64,000 nt of DNA from Bacteroidota bacterium (GTDB lineage Bacteria; Bacteroidota; Bacteroidia; M30B66): NCBI GenBank assembly GCA_027490225.1, contig JAIXYK010000046.1, positions 1-64,000 of the forward strand. The letters run 5' to 3'. The notes under the pieces are model-generated. The model saw nothing but the letters and a program-made list of their open reading frames with translations, ran no database searches and was not told where the DNA came from. A program made the translations under genes and the position numbers. Positions 45,229 through 55,282 of the stretch are shown here, piece after piece (the first letter of the stretch is position 1; every line of letters begins with the position of its first letter).

Positions 45229-45708
45229 ATGAACAGCATTCTATCTTCCATAATTTTTATAGGTTTATATTTGCTTACAACTAGTATGAAAGCTCAAGAA
45301 ACTGTAATAACTGGGAATTTACCTGCAAATTTTATTGAGCAGGATTGGGCTTCTCTTTGGCAAAAGAATGCAAAGGAATACGTTCCCAGCGCAGGTGCAC
45401 TTGAAAGCCTGAAACAGTTGAATTTAAAGGACATTCAAATTGAAATAGTTTTGGGAACCTGGTGCGAAGACAGTGAGAAATTAGTTCCTCAGTTTATTCA
45501 TGTAAATAATGATTTAAAAATTCCTGTTACTTTTATTGGTGTAGATAAGGAGAAAAAATGTCCATTGGCTGATTGTTCCAACTGGAATATTCAAAACGTA
45601 CCTACATTTATTATTCAGAGAAATGGGAAGGAAATTGGGCGAATAATAGAACAAGTGAAACAGAGTATTGAAGCTGATTTGTTTGACATTATTTTAAAAG
45701 GAGAATAG
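45229..45708 (+). CDS. Thioredoxin-like secreted protein with a single active-site Cys
   Basis: 159 aa. Signal peptide (1-22, ending MKAQ), then a thioredoxin fold (IEIVLGTWCEDSEKLVPQF; cis-Pro in NVPTFIIQRNGKEIGRI). The redox site is WCEDS instead of CXXC, so it cannot form the usual disulfide; further Cys in KKCPLADCSNW might act instead. It starts one base after the aminopeptidase stop and is probably co-transcribed. Confidence 0.8.
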   Translation: MNSILSSIIFIGLYLLTTSMKAQETVITGNLPANFIEQDWASLWQKNAKEYVPSAGALESLKQLNLKDIQIEIVLGTWCEDSEKLVPQFIHVNNDLKIPVTFIGVDKEKKCPLADCSNWNIQNVPTFIIQRNGKEIGRIIEQVKQSIEADLFDIILKGE

Positions 45709-48217
<2,509 letters not shown>

Positions 48218-48218
<1 letters not shown>

Positions 48219-48811
48219 TGTTAGAAAATATAAAATCGATGTATGGTAATTTGCAGCTCAAAAGAGAGGCAAATAAAGTTGAACGCGTTCGGAAAAATCC
48301 TGATTTACAATCTGCAGGAACAATTGGTATTTTGTATGATGCCACTACCAAAGAAGTATTTGAATTGGTTAAAGAGTTTTATTTAGACTTAAAGCAGCAT
48401 AAGAAAAGTCCTGTTTCATTAGGTTATATAGACTTTAACGAAGCTTTACATTTTCATCCTTTAGCGCGACCAGAAGCCGATTACTTTTTCAAAAATCAAC
48501 AAAATTGGTATCAAAAACCAAGTGGGGCTGTGGTGGAAAATTTTATTGATGAGCCATTCGACATGCTTATCAACCTTACATTAGAAGACAATTTTGCAAT
48601 AGACTATATTTCATCCGTTTCTAAAGCAGGTTTAAAAATTGGAAGGGCCGAAAGTGCTGTAGCTTTTTGCTATGACATGACTTTTTTTCTTGACAAAGAC
48701 GCCGATTTGCGTTCATTTGCCTATATGATTATTCACTATTTAAGCAATATTAATAATGAAAAACAAGCATCCATTCAGCGGAACAGGAGTAGCCATTATT
48801 ACTCCATTTGA
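48218..48811 (+). CDS. DUF6913 family protein
   Basis: 197 aa, soluble, no signal. SAGTIGILYDATTKEVFELV, LARPEADYFFKNQQNWYQKP and INLTLEDNFAIDYISSVSKAGLKIG are the recognisable blocks; this family is commonly found between ligA and dapA in Bacteroidota. Its role is unknown. The last 56 bp overlap the start of dapA in another frame, so its Lys/Ser/Tyr-rich C-terminal tail is read from DNA that also encodes the start of DapA. Confidence 0.8.
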
Positions 48812-49652
48812 TGGTAATGGAAATGTTGATGTTGAAGCCCTGAAACAGCTTGTAAAACACCAAATAGAAGGCAATACAGATGTTTTGGTTGTCTTGGGTA
48901 CTACAGGAGAAACGGCCACCTTAACCGATGAGGAAAAAGATTTGGTGATAAATACTGTAATTACCGAAAATGCTGGCCATTGTCGCATTGTGTTAGGTGT
49001 TGGAGGTAATAACACCGCTGCATTGGTTCAACAATTAGAAAACTTTAAATATGCAGGTGTAGATGGAATTTTATCTGTATCACCCTATTACAACAAACCT
49101 ACGCAAGAAGGAATTTTTCAACATTACAAGGCATTATCAGAGGCAAGTCCTTTACCAATTATTTTATATAATGTTCCTGGTCGCACGGGTTCTAACATGC
49201 TGGCAAGTACAACATTACGCATTGCAAAAGAATGCAAAAATGTAGTTGGAATAAAAGAAGCCTCTGGGAACATGGAGCAAGTAATGGATATTTTAAATCA
49301 CAGGCATTCAGATTTTTTGGTGTTAAGTGGTGATGATCCATTAACCTTACCTATTTTGGCTTGCGGCGGCGATGGGGTAATTTCGGTAACAGCCAATGCA
49401 TTTCCTGCTCATTGCTCCCAAATGGTAAATGCTTTTAAAACAGATGATTATGCAGCTGCTAGAAAAATACATTTTCAGTTATTAGAAATCACGAAACTGT
49501 TTTTTGTGGATGGAAATCCTGCAGGAATTAAATACGCGTTAAAGCTTTTGAACATTTGCGAAGAGTTTGTACGCTTACCTTTAGTAGGTGTAAGAGAAGA
49601 AACTAAGCGTGCGATTGAGAAAGAGCTTCAAGAATTAAGAATAAATAATTAA
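48756..49652 (+). CDS. dapA: 4-Hydroxy-tetrahydrodipicolinate synthase
   Basis: 298 aa. TIM barrel with the catalytic residues of the DapA family: VVLGTTGET (Thr pair), ILYNVPGRT (Tyr138) and VGIKEASG (Schiff-base Lys167), plus the GDD block in LSGDDPLTLP. It condenses pyruvate with aspartate semialdehyde in the lysine and meso-diaminopimelate pathway. The start at 48756 lies inside the DUF6913 gene; no later Met leaves the first strand intact. Confidence 0.96.
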   Translation: MKNKHPFSGTGVAIITPFDGNGNVDVEALKQLVKHQIEGNTDVLVVLGTTGETATLTDEEKDLVINTVITENAGHCRIVLGVGGNNTAALVQQLENFKYAGVDGILSVSPYYNKPTQEGIFQHYKALSEASPLPIILYNVPGRTGSNMLASTTLRIAKECKNVVGIKEASGNMEQVMDILNHRHSDFLVLSGDDPLTLPILACGGDGVISVTANAFPAHCSQMVNAFKTDDYAAARKIHFQLLEITKLFFVDGNPAGIKYALKLLNICEEFVRLPLVGVREETKRAIEKELQELRINN

Positions 49653-49690
49653 AATTTAATATTGATTTTTTAAAGTCAATATTGATGAAT

Positions 49691-49885
49691 TGTAGGTGAT
49701 AAAAAGGGGAAACTACATTTCCCACCCTCGTTCAAATTTCGAAATTATTATATTTTAAACCAACCAAAACTTATCAAGAAATGTTTGAAAACTTAGCCGT
49801 TTATAAACGTTTAATATACGACTAATTGGTTTGTTTCGGCGTACATTGAAATCGGGGAGGGGATGCAATCCCCCCGTTTTTAAAA
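49691..49885 (+). ncRNA. Candidate 6S-like structured RNA
   Basis: Between dapA and the metal cluster, bases can pair in the order of a 6S RNA. Closing stem: 49720-49730 with 49853-49863 (nine pairs, one small internal loop), extended by TTCAA (49731-49735) with TTGAA (49846-49850). Then comes a large central bubble, 21 nt (49736-49756) against 13 nt (49833-49845), then the stem AAACCAA (49757-49763)/TTGGTTT (49826-49832) and an apical hairpin region (49790-49825). The 3' arm of the closing stem doubles as the left arm of a terminator. A Bacteroidota 6S model (6S-Flavo) exists; I cannot test against it. No clear promoter is visible, and ends are approximate. Confidence 0.45.
49853..49885 (+). 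terminator. Intrinsic terminator before the metal cluster
   Basis: G-rich arm GGGGAT (49859-49864) pairs with ATCCCC (49868-49873), extended by outer GGG/CCC pairs to 49853/49876, followed by TTTTT. It separates the RNA candidate from the operon starting at 49928. Confidence 0.7.
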
Positions 49886-49915
49886 GATTTAAGGTAAAAC
49901 ACGATACATAATTAT

Positions 49916-49923
49916 TACTTTTG
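49916..49923 (+). promoter_or_regulatory. -7 promoter box of the metal-uptake operon
   Basis: TACTTTTG, ending 4 nt before the GTG start codon. Transcription would begin at or next to the first codon. No -33 TTTG is present at the usual spacing, as expected for an activator-dependent or metal-regulated promoter. Confidence 0.5.
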
Positions 49924-49927
49924 CACT

Positions 49928-50320
49928 GTGAATTCGAAATTGATCCTCACTTATTTCTGTCTTTTTGCGTTCTGCTTTAGGTTTTCGTATCTCATTGAAA
50001 ATCACGAGCACAGAAGCGAAACAGAAATTTGTATTCAGGAACACGCTCATCACATTCACTTGCATTCAGCTTGCGAAATTGCTGAAGTTCTTGGTTGGGA
50101 AAACGAAAATTCCTGTACTGACAAAGCCCACTTAAAACTTGCAAAACATCCTTGTGCCAGTTGTGGATTCGACTTCACTAAATATTTTGAAAGTCCTTCG
50201 TTTAGCTACACTCCAACAGTAACTATTGCCTACTTTTCAAAAGCCTATATAACAACAAGTATATACAGAGGTTTCACCCATTTGCTCTGTAACAAAGGTC
50301 CACCAGAAATTAACTCTTAA
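49928..50320 (+). CDS. Small His/Cys-rich exported protein, probable metal binder
   Basis: 130 aa, GTG start (there is no ATG in the frame; TTG at codon 5 is the alternative). A hydrophobic N-terminus (4-22) may be a signal or anchor. Residues 26-79 hold nine His (H26, H28, H39, H41, H42, H44, H46, H68, H74) and five Cys (C35, C49, C63, C76, C79), including HAHHIHLH and CASC: a strong candidate for binding zinc or copper. It is encoded 35 bp before a TonB receptor and is probably the first gene of that operon. I do not recognise a named family. Confidence 0.7.
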   Translation: MNSKLILTYFCLFAFCFRFSYLIENHEHRSETEICIQEHAHHIHLHSACEIAEVLGWENENSCTDKAHLKLAKHPCASCGFDFTKYFESPSFSYTPTVTIAYFSKAYITTSIYRGFTHLLCNKGPPEINS

Positions 50321-50355
50321 AGATATTATTCACATTTCTATAGGACTTACTTTCA

Positions 50356-52731
50356 ATGAAACAAAAATCATTCGCTTATTGCGTGTGGTTTGTTTGTGGT
50401 CTAGTTTTATCTCTTTTTGCTTCCCCAAAAAACATAGAAGCTCAAGGTTGTAACCTAAAACTTACTATACACATTTCACATACAGAGCAACACGGTGCTG
50501 GCCAAGAGGTTATTTTTGCACTTCAAAAAGAACAACAACAATTCACAAAAAAGGATAACAAAATTCTTCAGTTTGAGGGACTTTGTGCTGGACAGTATAC
50601 ATTGTATTCTAAAGGATTGTATGAAGGAGCTGTTGATACAACATTCACAATATCAGCTTCTACTGAAATTACTATACAGGTAAATACGGTGAATAGGAAG
50701 TTGCGCACTGTTGAAATTCACGATGATCATTTCGGAAGTATTGGAAATGAAAGTATTCCAACTTCAACGCTTAGGCAAGCTGATTTAGATGCCAATGCTG
50801 GCAAACCCTTGGGTGAAATGCTGAAAGCAGTGAGCGGTGTAAATAGCTTGCAATCAGGGCCAACTATTTCTAAGCCCATCATTCACGGTTTACACAGTAA
50901 CAGGGTTTTAATTGTGAATGATGGATTGCGTTTAGAATCACAACAATGGGGTTCTGAACATGCGCCCGAAATTGACCCGTTTACAGTAACCAATGCGACA
51001 GTTTTAAAAGGGGCAGCAAGCCTTCGCTATGGCTCTGATGCCATTGGAGGAGTTGTTTTATTGCAACCGCATGAAATTTCCATTGAACCAGGAACTGAAT
51101 TGGAAGTAAAGCTAATAGGAATGGACAATGGCAGAATGGGCGCTCTTTCTGCCTGTTTAGACCATACATTTTCGGGTAAACTAAAGGGTCTGGGTGCACG
51201 CATACAAGGAACGCTGAAAGACGCAGGAAACTTAAAAACAGCACGCTATTTTCTGCAAAATACTGGTGTAAATGAGAAGAATCTGTCATCCACTTTATAT
51301 TATCAAAATAAGAAGTTGATTATAGAAATGTCAGGTGCTGTTTTTACCTCTAAAATCGGAATTTTTGGAGGTTCACATGCCGGTAATTTAAAAGATTTAC
51401 TAGCAGCGCTGCAACAATCTGAACCAATATTAAAAGCTGATTTTACAAGGAAAATAGAACGTGGATTCCAAGATGTGTTACATGCTACAGTTAAAGGTCG
51501 TATATGTTACCATTTTACAGAAACTGGTAAATTGGAAATAGTTTATGGCTTACAGAGAAATCTGCGCAAGGAATTCGATACCGGATTGCCTTTTTCTACA
51601 GATCCTGCGATACTTGCAGCACCACAAGCCGATTTTAGAATCAGTACTCATACATTGGAAGGTTTATATAAAAACGAATTTAAAAACAACCTTCAATTGA
51701 ATATAGGTGCAAGTTTTATTACCCAAGGAAATGTGTTTGAAGGTTTGTCTTATAGGGCTTTGATTCCTAACTTTAGAAATTATGGTGGAGGAACATTTAT
51801 AGCACTCAGTAAAAAGTATAAAAAACTATTGATAGAAACTGGACTGAGATATGATTATAAATGGTTGCGTACATACAGAATCAACTACAATACCTTGATT
51901 CCATTTACAGGCGACAGAGATTTCAATAATTTTACTTATACCATAGGCAGCACCTTAAACATCAATTCTTTTATGAGTTTAAACCTGAATTTAGGTTCGG
52001 CTTGGCGTGCGCCTAACGTAAATGAATTATATGGAAATGGCGTACACCAGAGTGCTGCTTCATTTGAAATTGGCGATAGTACTTTGAAATCTGAACGCGC
52101 CTATAATTCTGCTGTTTCTTTCATTTTTAAGAAGGAAAAGCTGGAATTTGAAGCTGGGATTTATTCGAATAACATTAATAATTTCATTTACTTAAAGCCA
52201 CTTTTAAAGCCCGTTACAACAATTGCAGGTTCGTATCCTTCATTTGCTCAAACGCAAGTAAATGCAACTATTTCAGGAGTAGATTTCGATTTAAAATATC
52301 AAGTAATTCCGAAATTAAAATTAGGTACAAAAATTAGCTTAATTCAAGGGTGGAATAGAACTGTAAAAGATTATTTGATATTCACTCCTTCAAATAGGGC
52401 AGAAGTATTTTTGGTTTTGGAAGGAAAGGCCAATGAGCGCGGAAAAAAACCGTATGTAAAAATTAATTATTTAATGGTTGCACAACAACATAATGTACCG
52501 CAAAACAGCGATTACACTAGTCCTCCTGCAGCTTATCAACTTTTAAACCTAGAGGCAGCCTCTTCCTTTGGAAAAAAACAACCCATAGAAATTGGTGTCT
52601 CTATTTACAATTTAATGAATGTAGCATACCGAGATTATCTCAATAGATTCAGGTATTTCGCTGATGATATTGGGAGAACTGTTATGCTGCGAGTTACTAT
52701 TCCATTCACTTTTAAAAAACTTAAAAAATGA
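50356..52731 (+). CDS. TonB-dependent receptor, probable metal importer
   Basis: 791 aa. Signal peptide (1-30), a short Ig-like front domain (~32-118), a plug domain (~135-245) with GLHSNRVLIVNDGLRLESQQ, then WGSEHAPEIDPF and LKGAASLRYGSDAIGGVVLL, and a C-terminal barrel. The plug resembles receptors of the ZnuD/CopA-like group more than SusC. Its neighbours (His/Cys-rich protein upstream, lipoprotein and small barrel downstream) support metal or metal-chelate uptake. The lipoprotein gene overlaps by ATGA. Confidence 0.88.
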   Translation: MKQKSFAYCVWFVCGLVLSLFASPKNIEAQGCNLKLTIHISHTEQHGAGQEVIFALQKEQQQFTKKDNKILQFEGLCAGQYTLYSKGLYEGAVDTTFTISASTEITIQVNTVNRKLRTVEIHDDHFGSIGNESIPTSTLRQADLDANAGKPLGEMLKAVSGVNSLQSGPTISKPIIHGLHSNRVLIVNDGLRLESQQWGSEHAPEIDPFTVTNATVLKGAASLRYGSDAIGGVVLLQPHEISIEPGTELEVKLIGMDNGRMGALSACLDHTFSGKLKGLGARIQGTLKDAGNLKTARYFLQNTGVNEKNLSSTLYYQNKKLIIEMSGAVFTSKIGIFGGSHAGNLKDLLAALQQSEPILKADFTRKIERGFQDVLHATVKGRICYHFTETGKLEIVYGLQRNLRKEFDTGLPFSTDPAILAAPQADFRISTHTLEGLYKNEFKNNLQLNIGASFITQGNVFEGLSYRALIPNFRNYGGGTFIALSKKYKKLLIETGLRYDYKWLRTYRINYNTLIPFTGDRDFNNFTYTIGSTLNINSFMSLNLNLGSAWRAPNVNELYGNGVHQSAASFEIGDSTLKSERAYNSAVSFIFKKEKLEFEAGIYSNNINNFIYLKPLLKPVTTIAGSYPSFAQTQVNATISGVDFDLKYQVIPKLKLGTKISLIQGWNRTVKDYLIFTPSNRAEVFLVLEGKANERGKKPYVKINYLMVAQQHNVPQNSDYTSPPAAYQLLNLEAASSFGKKQPIEIGVSIYNLMNVAYRDYLNRFRYFADDIGRTVMLRVTIPFTFKKLKK

Positions 52732-53312
52732 AAAAACATAATTTCATAATTAGAAGTTTAGCTTCTATAATTTTAATTTCAAACTTGTTTATTGCAGGCT
52801 GTAAAAAAGAGGAACAAGTTGTTTCTCCTCCATTACCGGGCAATGAATTTCTTACAACTGTAAAACTAGTACTCGTAAACACTGCCAACAACGATACGGT
52901 GATTGCATTTTGGAGAGATTTAACTCCAGAAGATTCCAATCCAGCAGACACTTCTTTGGCAGTTTTAAATTTGAAAGAAAACAGTACCTATAAAGCCACC
53001 GTATATTTATTGGATGAGACAAAAACACCAGCTGAAGATATTACTGAAGAAATAAAGGAACGAGCCAATTATCACCAGTTGTTTTACTTTCCATCCAGTA
53101 ATTTAGGGGCCAATTTGTTGGTAAACGTAACTGATAGTGACACCAATTCACCTCCATTGCCATTAGGTATTACCAGCAATTTTATAACTAGTAGTGCAGC
53201 TAGTGGAAAAGTAAATGTTATATTAAAGCACCAACCGAATGTAAAAAATGGCACATTTGCACCAGGCTCAACGGATATTGATGTTAACTTTCAAGTAAAT
53301 ATTTCTAACTAA
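52728..53312 (+). CDS. Lipoprotein of the 'type 1 periplasmic binding fold superfamily' group
   Basis: 194 aa. Lipoprotein signal with lipid Cys25 (FIAGC). The mature part follows a pattern seen in Bacteroidota lipoproteins beside TonB receptors: EFLTTVKLVLVN, LNLKENSTYKATVYLLDETK, PAEDITEEIKE, YHQLFYF, PLGITSNF, KVNVILKHQPN and a final STDIDVNFQV. Despite the automatic family name it is too short for a full periplasmic binding protein and looks all-beta. It likely assists the receptor at the outer membrane. Confidence 0.78.
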   Translation: MKKHNFIIRSLASIILISNLFIAGCKKEEQVVSPPLPGNEFLTTVKLVLVNTANNDTVIAFWRDLTPEDSNPADTSLAVLNLKENSTYKATVYLLDETKTPAEDITEEIKERANYHQLFYFPSSNLGANLLVNVTDSDTNSPPLPLGITSNFITSSAASGKVNVILKHQPNVKNGTFAPGSTDIDVNFQVNISN

Positions 53313-53326
53313 CTAAACACAAAAAA

Positions 53327-54052
53327 ATGAAAAATATATTTTTAAAAATAGCCCTCTTCATAAGCACAACCATATCGTGTGTTCAATTGAATGCACAGCA
53401 AGAAAGAGGCAAATTATTTATCAGTATTCTTGGAGGATACACAACAGCGAGTGGTAACTTCACTAAAACGGAGTATACAAACATTGCAGCTGGTTATGCT
53501 GCAAAAAGTGGATTAAATATTCAATTGCATTCAGGTTTATTTGTTTCTAAGAATTTAGCAATTGGGTTAGTTTTGGGTTCACGCTTTTTTCAAACTACAG
53601 GCTTGCAGAGTTTGTCTGATGGATATTTAGATGATTTTGATGTAGATAGCACAACAGTTACCCTTTCTGGTGATTATATAAACATGAATTACTTAGTTGG
53701 GCCAACATATACTTTTCCACTTGGTAAATTATCTGTTGATGTACATGTGTTAGCTGGATTATCTACACTCAGAACTCCTGAAATGCGCGTGGATCTAGAA
53801 GATAATGCAGCGGCAACATTTTACCAAAGAGTATCTACAGGGAATGGATTAGGCATTCAAGCTGGAGTAGGGGCTCGTTACTTTTTTAGCGAAAAAGTAG
53901 GAGTGGAGCTTCGGGTTGATTATTTTACTGCTACACCTAATGTTATTATTCAAAATGAAAACAGAACAAATAATGCAGGAAGATTTCTTAATACTTACAA
54001 GCAGCAAATTGGTGGTATTGGTGCAAGTTTAGGAATATCGCTGGCTTTATAA
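53327..54052 (+). CDS. Outer-membrane beta-barrel protein
   Basis: 241 aa. Signal peptide (1-24, ending LNAQ), then alternating strands with aromatic girdles (FISILGGYTTASGNF, MNYLVGPTYTFPLGKLSVDVHVLAGLS, VGARYFFSEKVGVELRVDYF) and a final strand GGIGASLGISLAL. It fits an OmpW/OmpA-barrel-sized porin of 8-10 strands. It lies 14 bp after the lipoprotein gene and is followed by a strong terminator, so it closes the operon. Confidence 0.78.
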   Translation: MKNIFLKIALFISTTISCVQLNAQQERGKLFISILGGYTTASGNFTKTEYTNIAAGYAAKSGLNIQLHSGLFVSKNLAIGLVLGSRFFQTTGLQSLSDGYLDDFDVDSTTVTLSGDYINMNYLVGPTYTFPLGKLSVDVHVLAGLSTLRTPEMRVDLEDNAAATFYQRVSTGNGLGIQAGVGARYFFSEKVGVELRVDYFTATPNVIIQNENRTNNAGRFLNTYKQQIGGIGASLGISLAL

Positions 54053-54077
54053 AATTTTAAAATTAAAACCTAATTAT

Positions 54078-54130
54078 ACTTCCAATTTTAGTTGTTGCTT
54101 ATGTAATAACTGAAATTGGAAGTTTTTTTT
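54078..54130 (+). terminator. Intrinsic terminator of the metal-uptake operon
   Basis: 16-bp stem ACTTCCAATTTTAGTT (54078-54093) with 54108-54123 (one G-U), 14-nt loop, then eight T. It marks the end of the operon that begins at 49928. Confidence 0.9.
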
Positions 54131-54147
54131 AATAGTTAATTAAATAT

Positions 54148-54519
54148 TTATTTCGAATTTTTCTGGAATAAGAAAAATGCTAAACCGCCTAAGCAATACA
54201 TTATTACATCTAACCAGTCACCTACAAATCTTTCAGAAAAATAGGGTAATAATAATTCAAAAAAAAAGCTGATGTAAATTACGGTATAAAGAATTTTATC
54301 TTTTCCTAAATAAATATTCACATTTTTATAAAGTAACTGAAAACTTATGAGTACTAGTTGAAGTACTATTGGCACAGCTAAGAAATCGTTGAGGTAATAA
54401 TTAAGAAAATCGATTTTTGAATTTTTATCAGTTATCTGATTAATTAGATATATGATTATAAACAAAATAAACCAAAAAGGAATATACTTTTTTATCCATG
54501 AGAAACTGCCACGAGCCAT
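54148..54519 (-). CDS. Small membrane protein, four predicted helices
   Basis: 123 aa with helices at ~13-28, ~46-62, ~76-92 and ~98-116. The block YYLNDFLAVPIVLQLVL and the end FVGDWLDVIMYCLGGLAFFLFQ match a small Bacteroidota family sometimes auto-labelled 'magnesium citrate secondary transporter'; that name lacks support, as the protein is far too short. Its start lies 28 bp inside the upstream zinc-finger gene in another frame. Confidence 0.65.
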   Translation of the reverse strand: MARGSFSWIKKYIPFWFILFIIIYLINQITDKNSKIDFLNYYLNDFLAVPIVLQLVLISFQLLYKNVNIYLGKDKILYTVIYISFFFELLLPYFSERFVGDWLDVIMYCLGGLAFFLFQKNSK

Positions 54520-54767
54520 AAAAATATGCTTATAATAGCGAAAAATATAAACCGGAAAAATATCAAAATTCGCTTGAATATTTTTACCAAGATTGAATCA
54601 CTTGGGTAAATTGAAATACCGCCTAATTGACTAATTTCTAATCTTCTAGCTAGACTTTCTTTTTCAGATGCTGTATCTTCAATTCGCTTTTTATTACAAT
54701 TGTTGCAGAAATCATTAGAATAACTATTCCACTGTTTGCAAAAAACACATTTCCATTCACTTTTCAT
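54492..54767 (-). CDS. Small membrane protein with RanBP2-type zinc finger
   Basis: 91 aa. Residues 5-24 read W-x-C-x2-C-x3-N-x6-C-x2-C exactly (Trp5, Cys7, Cys10, Asn14, Cys21, Cys24), the full consensus of RanBP2-type zinc fingers, which in eukaryotes bind ubiquitin or single-stranded RNA. A charged linker (28-60) leads to one membrane helix (~66-88). It overlaps the downstream small membrane protein by 28 bp. The role is unknown. Confidence 0.7.
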   Translation of the reverse strand: MKSEWKCVFCKQWNSYSNDFCNNCNKKRIEDTASEKESLARRLEISQLGGISIYPSDSILVKIFKRILIFFRFIFFAIISIFLWLVAVSHG

Positions 54768-54804
54768 TGAAGTAATAAAAAAATACTCAAAACAATTTCC
54801 TACC

Positions 54805-54812
54805 CAAAAGTA
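54805..54812 (-). promoter_or_regulatory. -7 promoter box before the zinc-finger gene
   Basis: TACTTTTG on the minus strand, 37 nt before the ATG at 54767. No -33 TTTG at normal spacing. Confidence 0.45.
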
Positions 54813-54850
54813 AAAAACAATAATTAAGAAATAGTCGTTTATTTTTTATT

Positions 54851-55282
54851 TCATATTTTATTTTCAGAAATAGGAATATTGTAATTTTTCATAATTTGAA
54901 GAATTATACTGTTGGATAGTGGTTTTTCAATAAACTCGCTAACCAATTTATTTTCACTTGCTTTTCTTCTATCATTAGGGTCTATAGATGAAGAAAGCAT
55001 GTAAATGAGCAATTTATTATGTACGATTTCACCCATTTGCTCTATTTGCTCTAATACTTGCCAGCCATTTAAAAAAGGCATGTTAATGTCTAAGAAAATT
55101 AGAATTAATTTATTTTCTTCTATTTTCAAAGCCTCACTTTTTATGTATTTCAGCCCTTCTTCTGCATAAACAAAAGAAGATAATTTTAAATTACTTACAA
55201 TAGTTTTATTTACAATTCGCTCGCTTATTAAGTTGTTGATTTCATCGTCATCAATAAATATAATTTGTTCTATAGATTTCAT
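54851..55282 (-). CDS. Single-domain response regulator
   Basis: 143 aa, receiver domain only: IIFIDDDEINN (acidic pair), LIFLDINMPFLNGWQVLEQ (phospho-acceptor Asp), YMLSSS and FIEKPLS (Lys). It has no output domain, so it acts by protein contact or as a phosphate relay. Its start overlaps the stop of the hybrid kinase gene (ATGA), which makes that kinase its likely partner. Confidence 0.9.
   Translation of the reverse strand: MKSIEQIIFIDDDEINNLISERIVNKTIVSNLKLSSFVYAEEGLKYIKSEALKIEENKLILIFLDINMPFLNGWQVLEQIEQMGEIVHNKLLIYMLSSSIDPNDRRKASENKLVSEFIEKPLSNSIILQIMKNYNIPISENKI

Noticed and set aside
49658-49683. Hairpin AATATTGA / TCAATATT after dapA
   Set aside because: Perfect arms but entirely AT-rich with no following T run; too weak to call a terminator.
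54148-54519. Name 'magnesium citrate secondary transporter' for the small membrane protein
   Set aside because: Four helices in 123 residues cannot match a secondary transporter of that type; the label appears to be inherited annotation.
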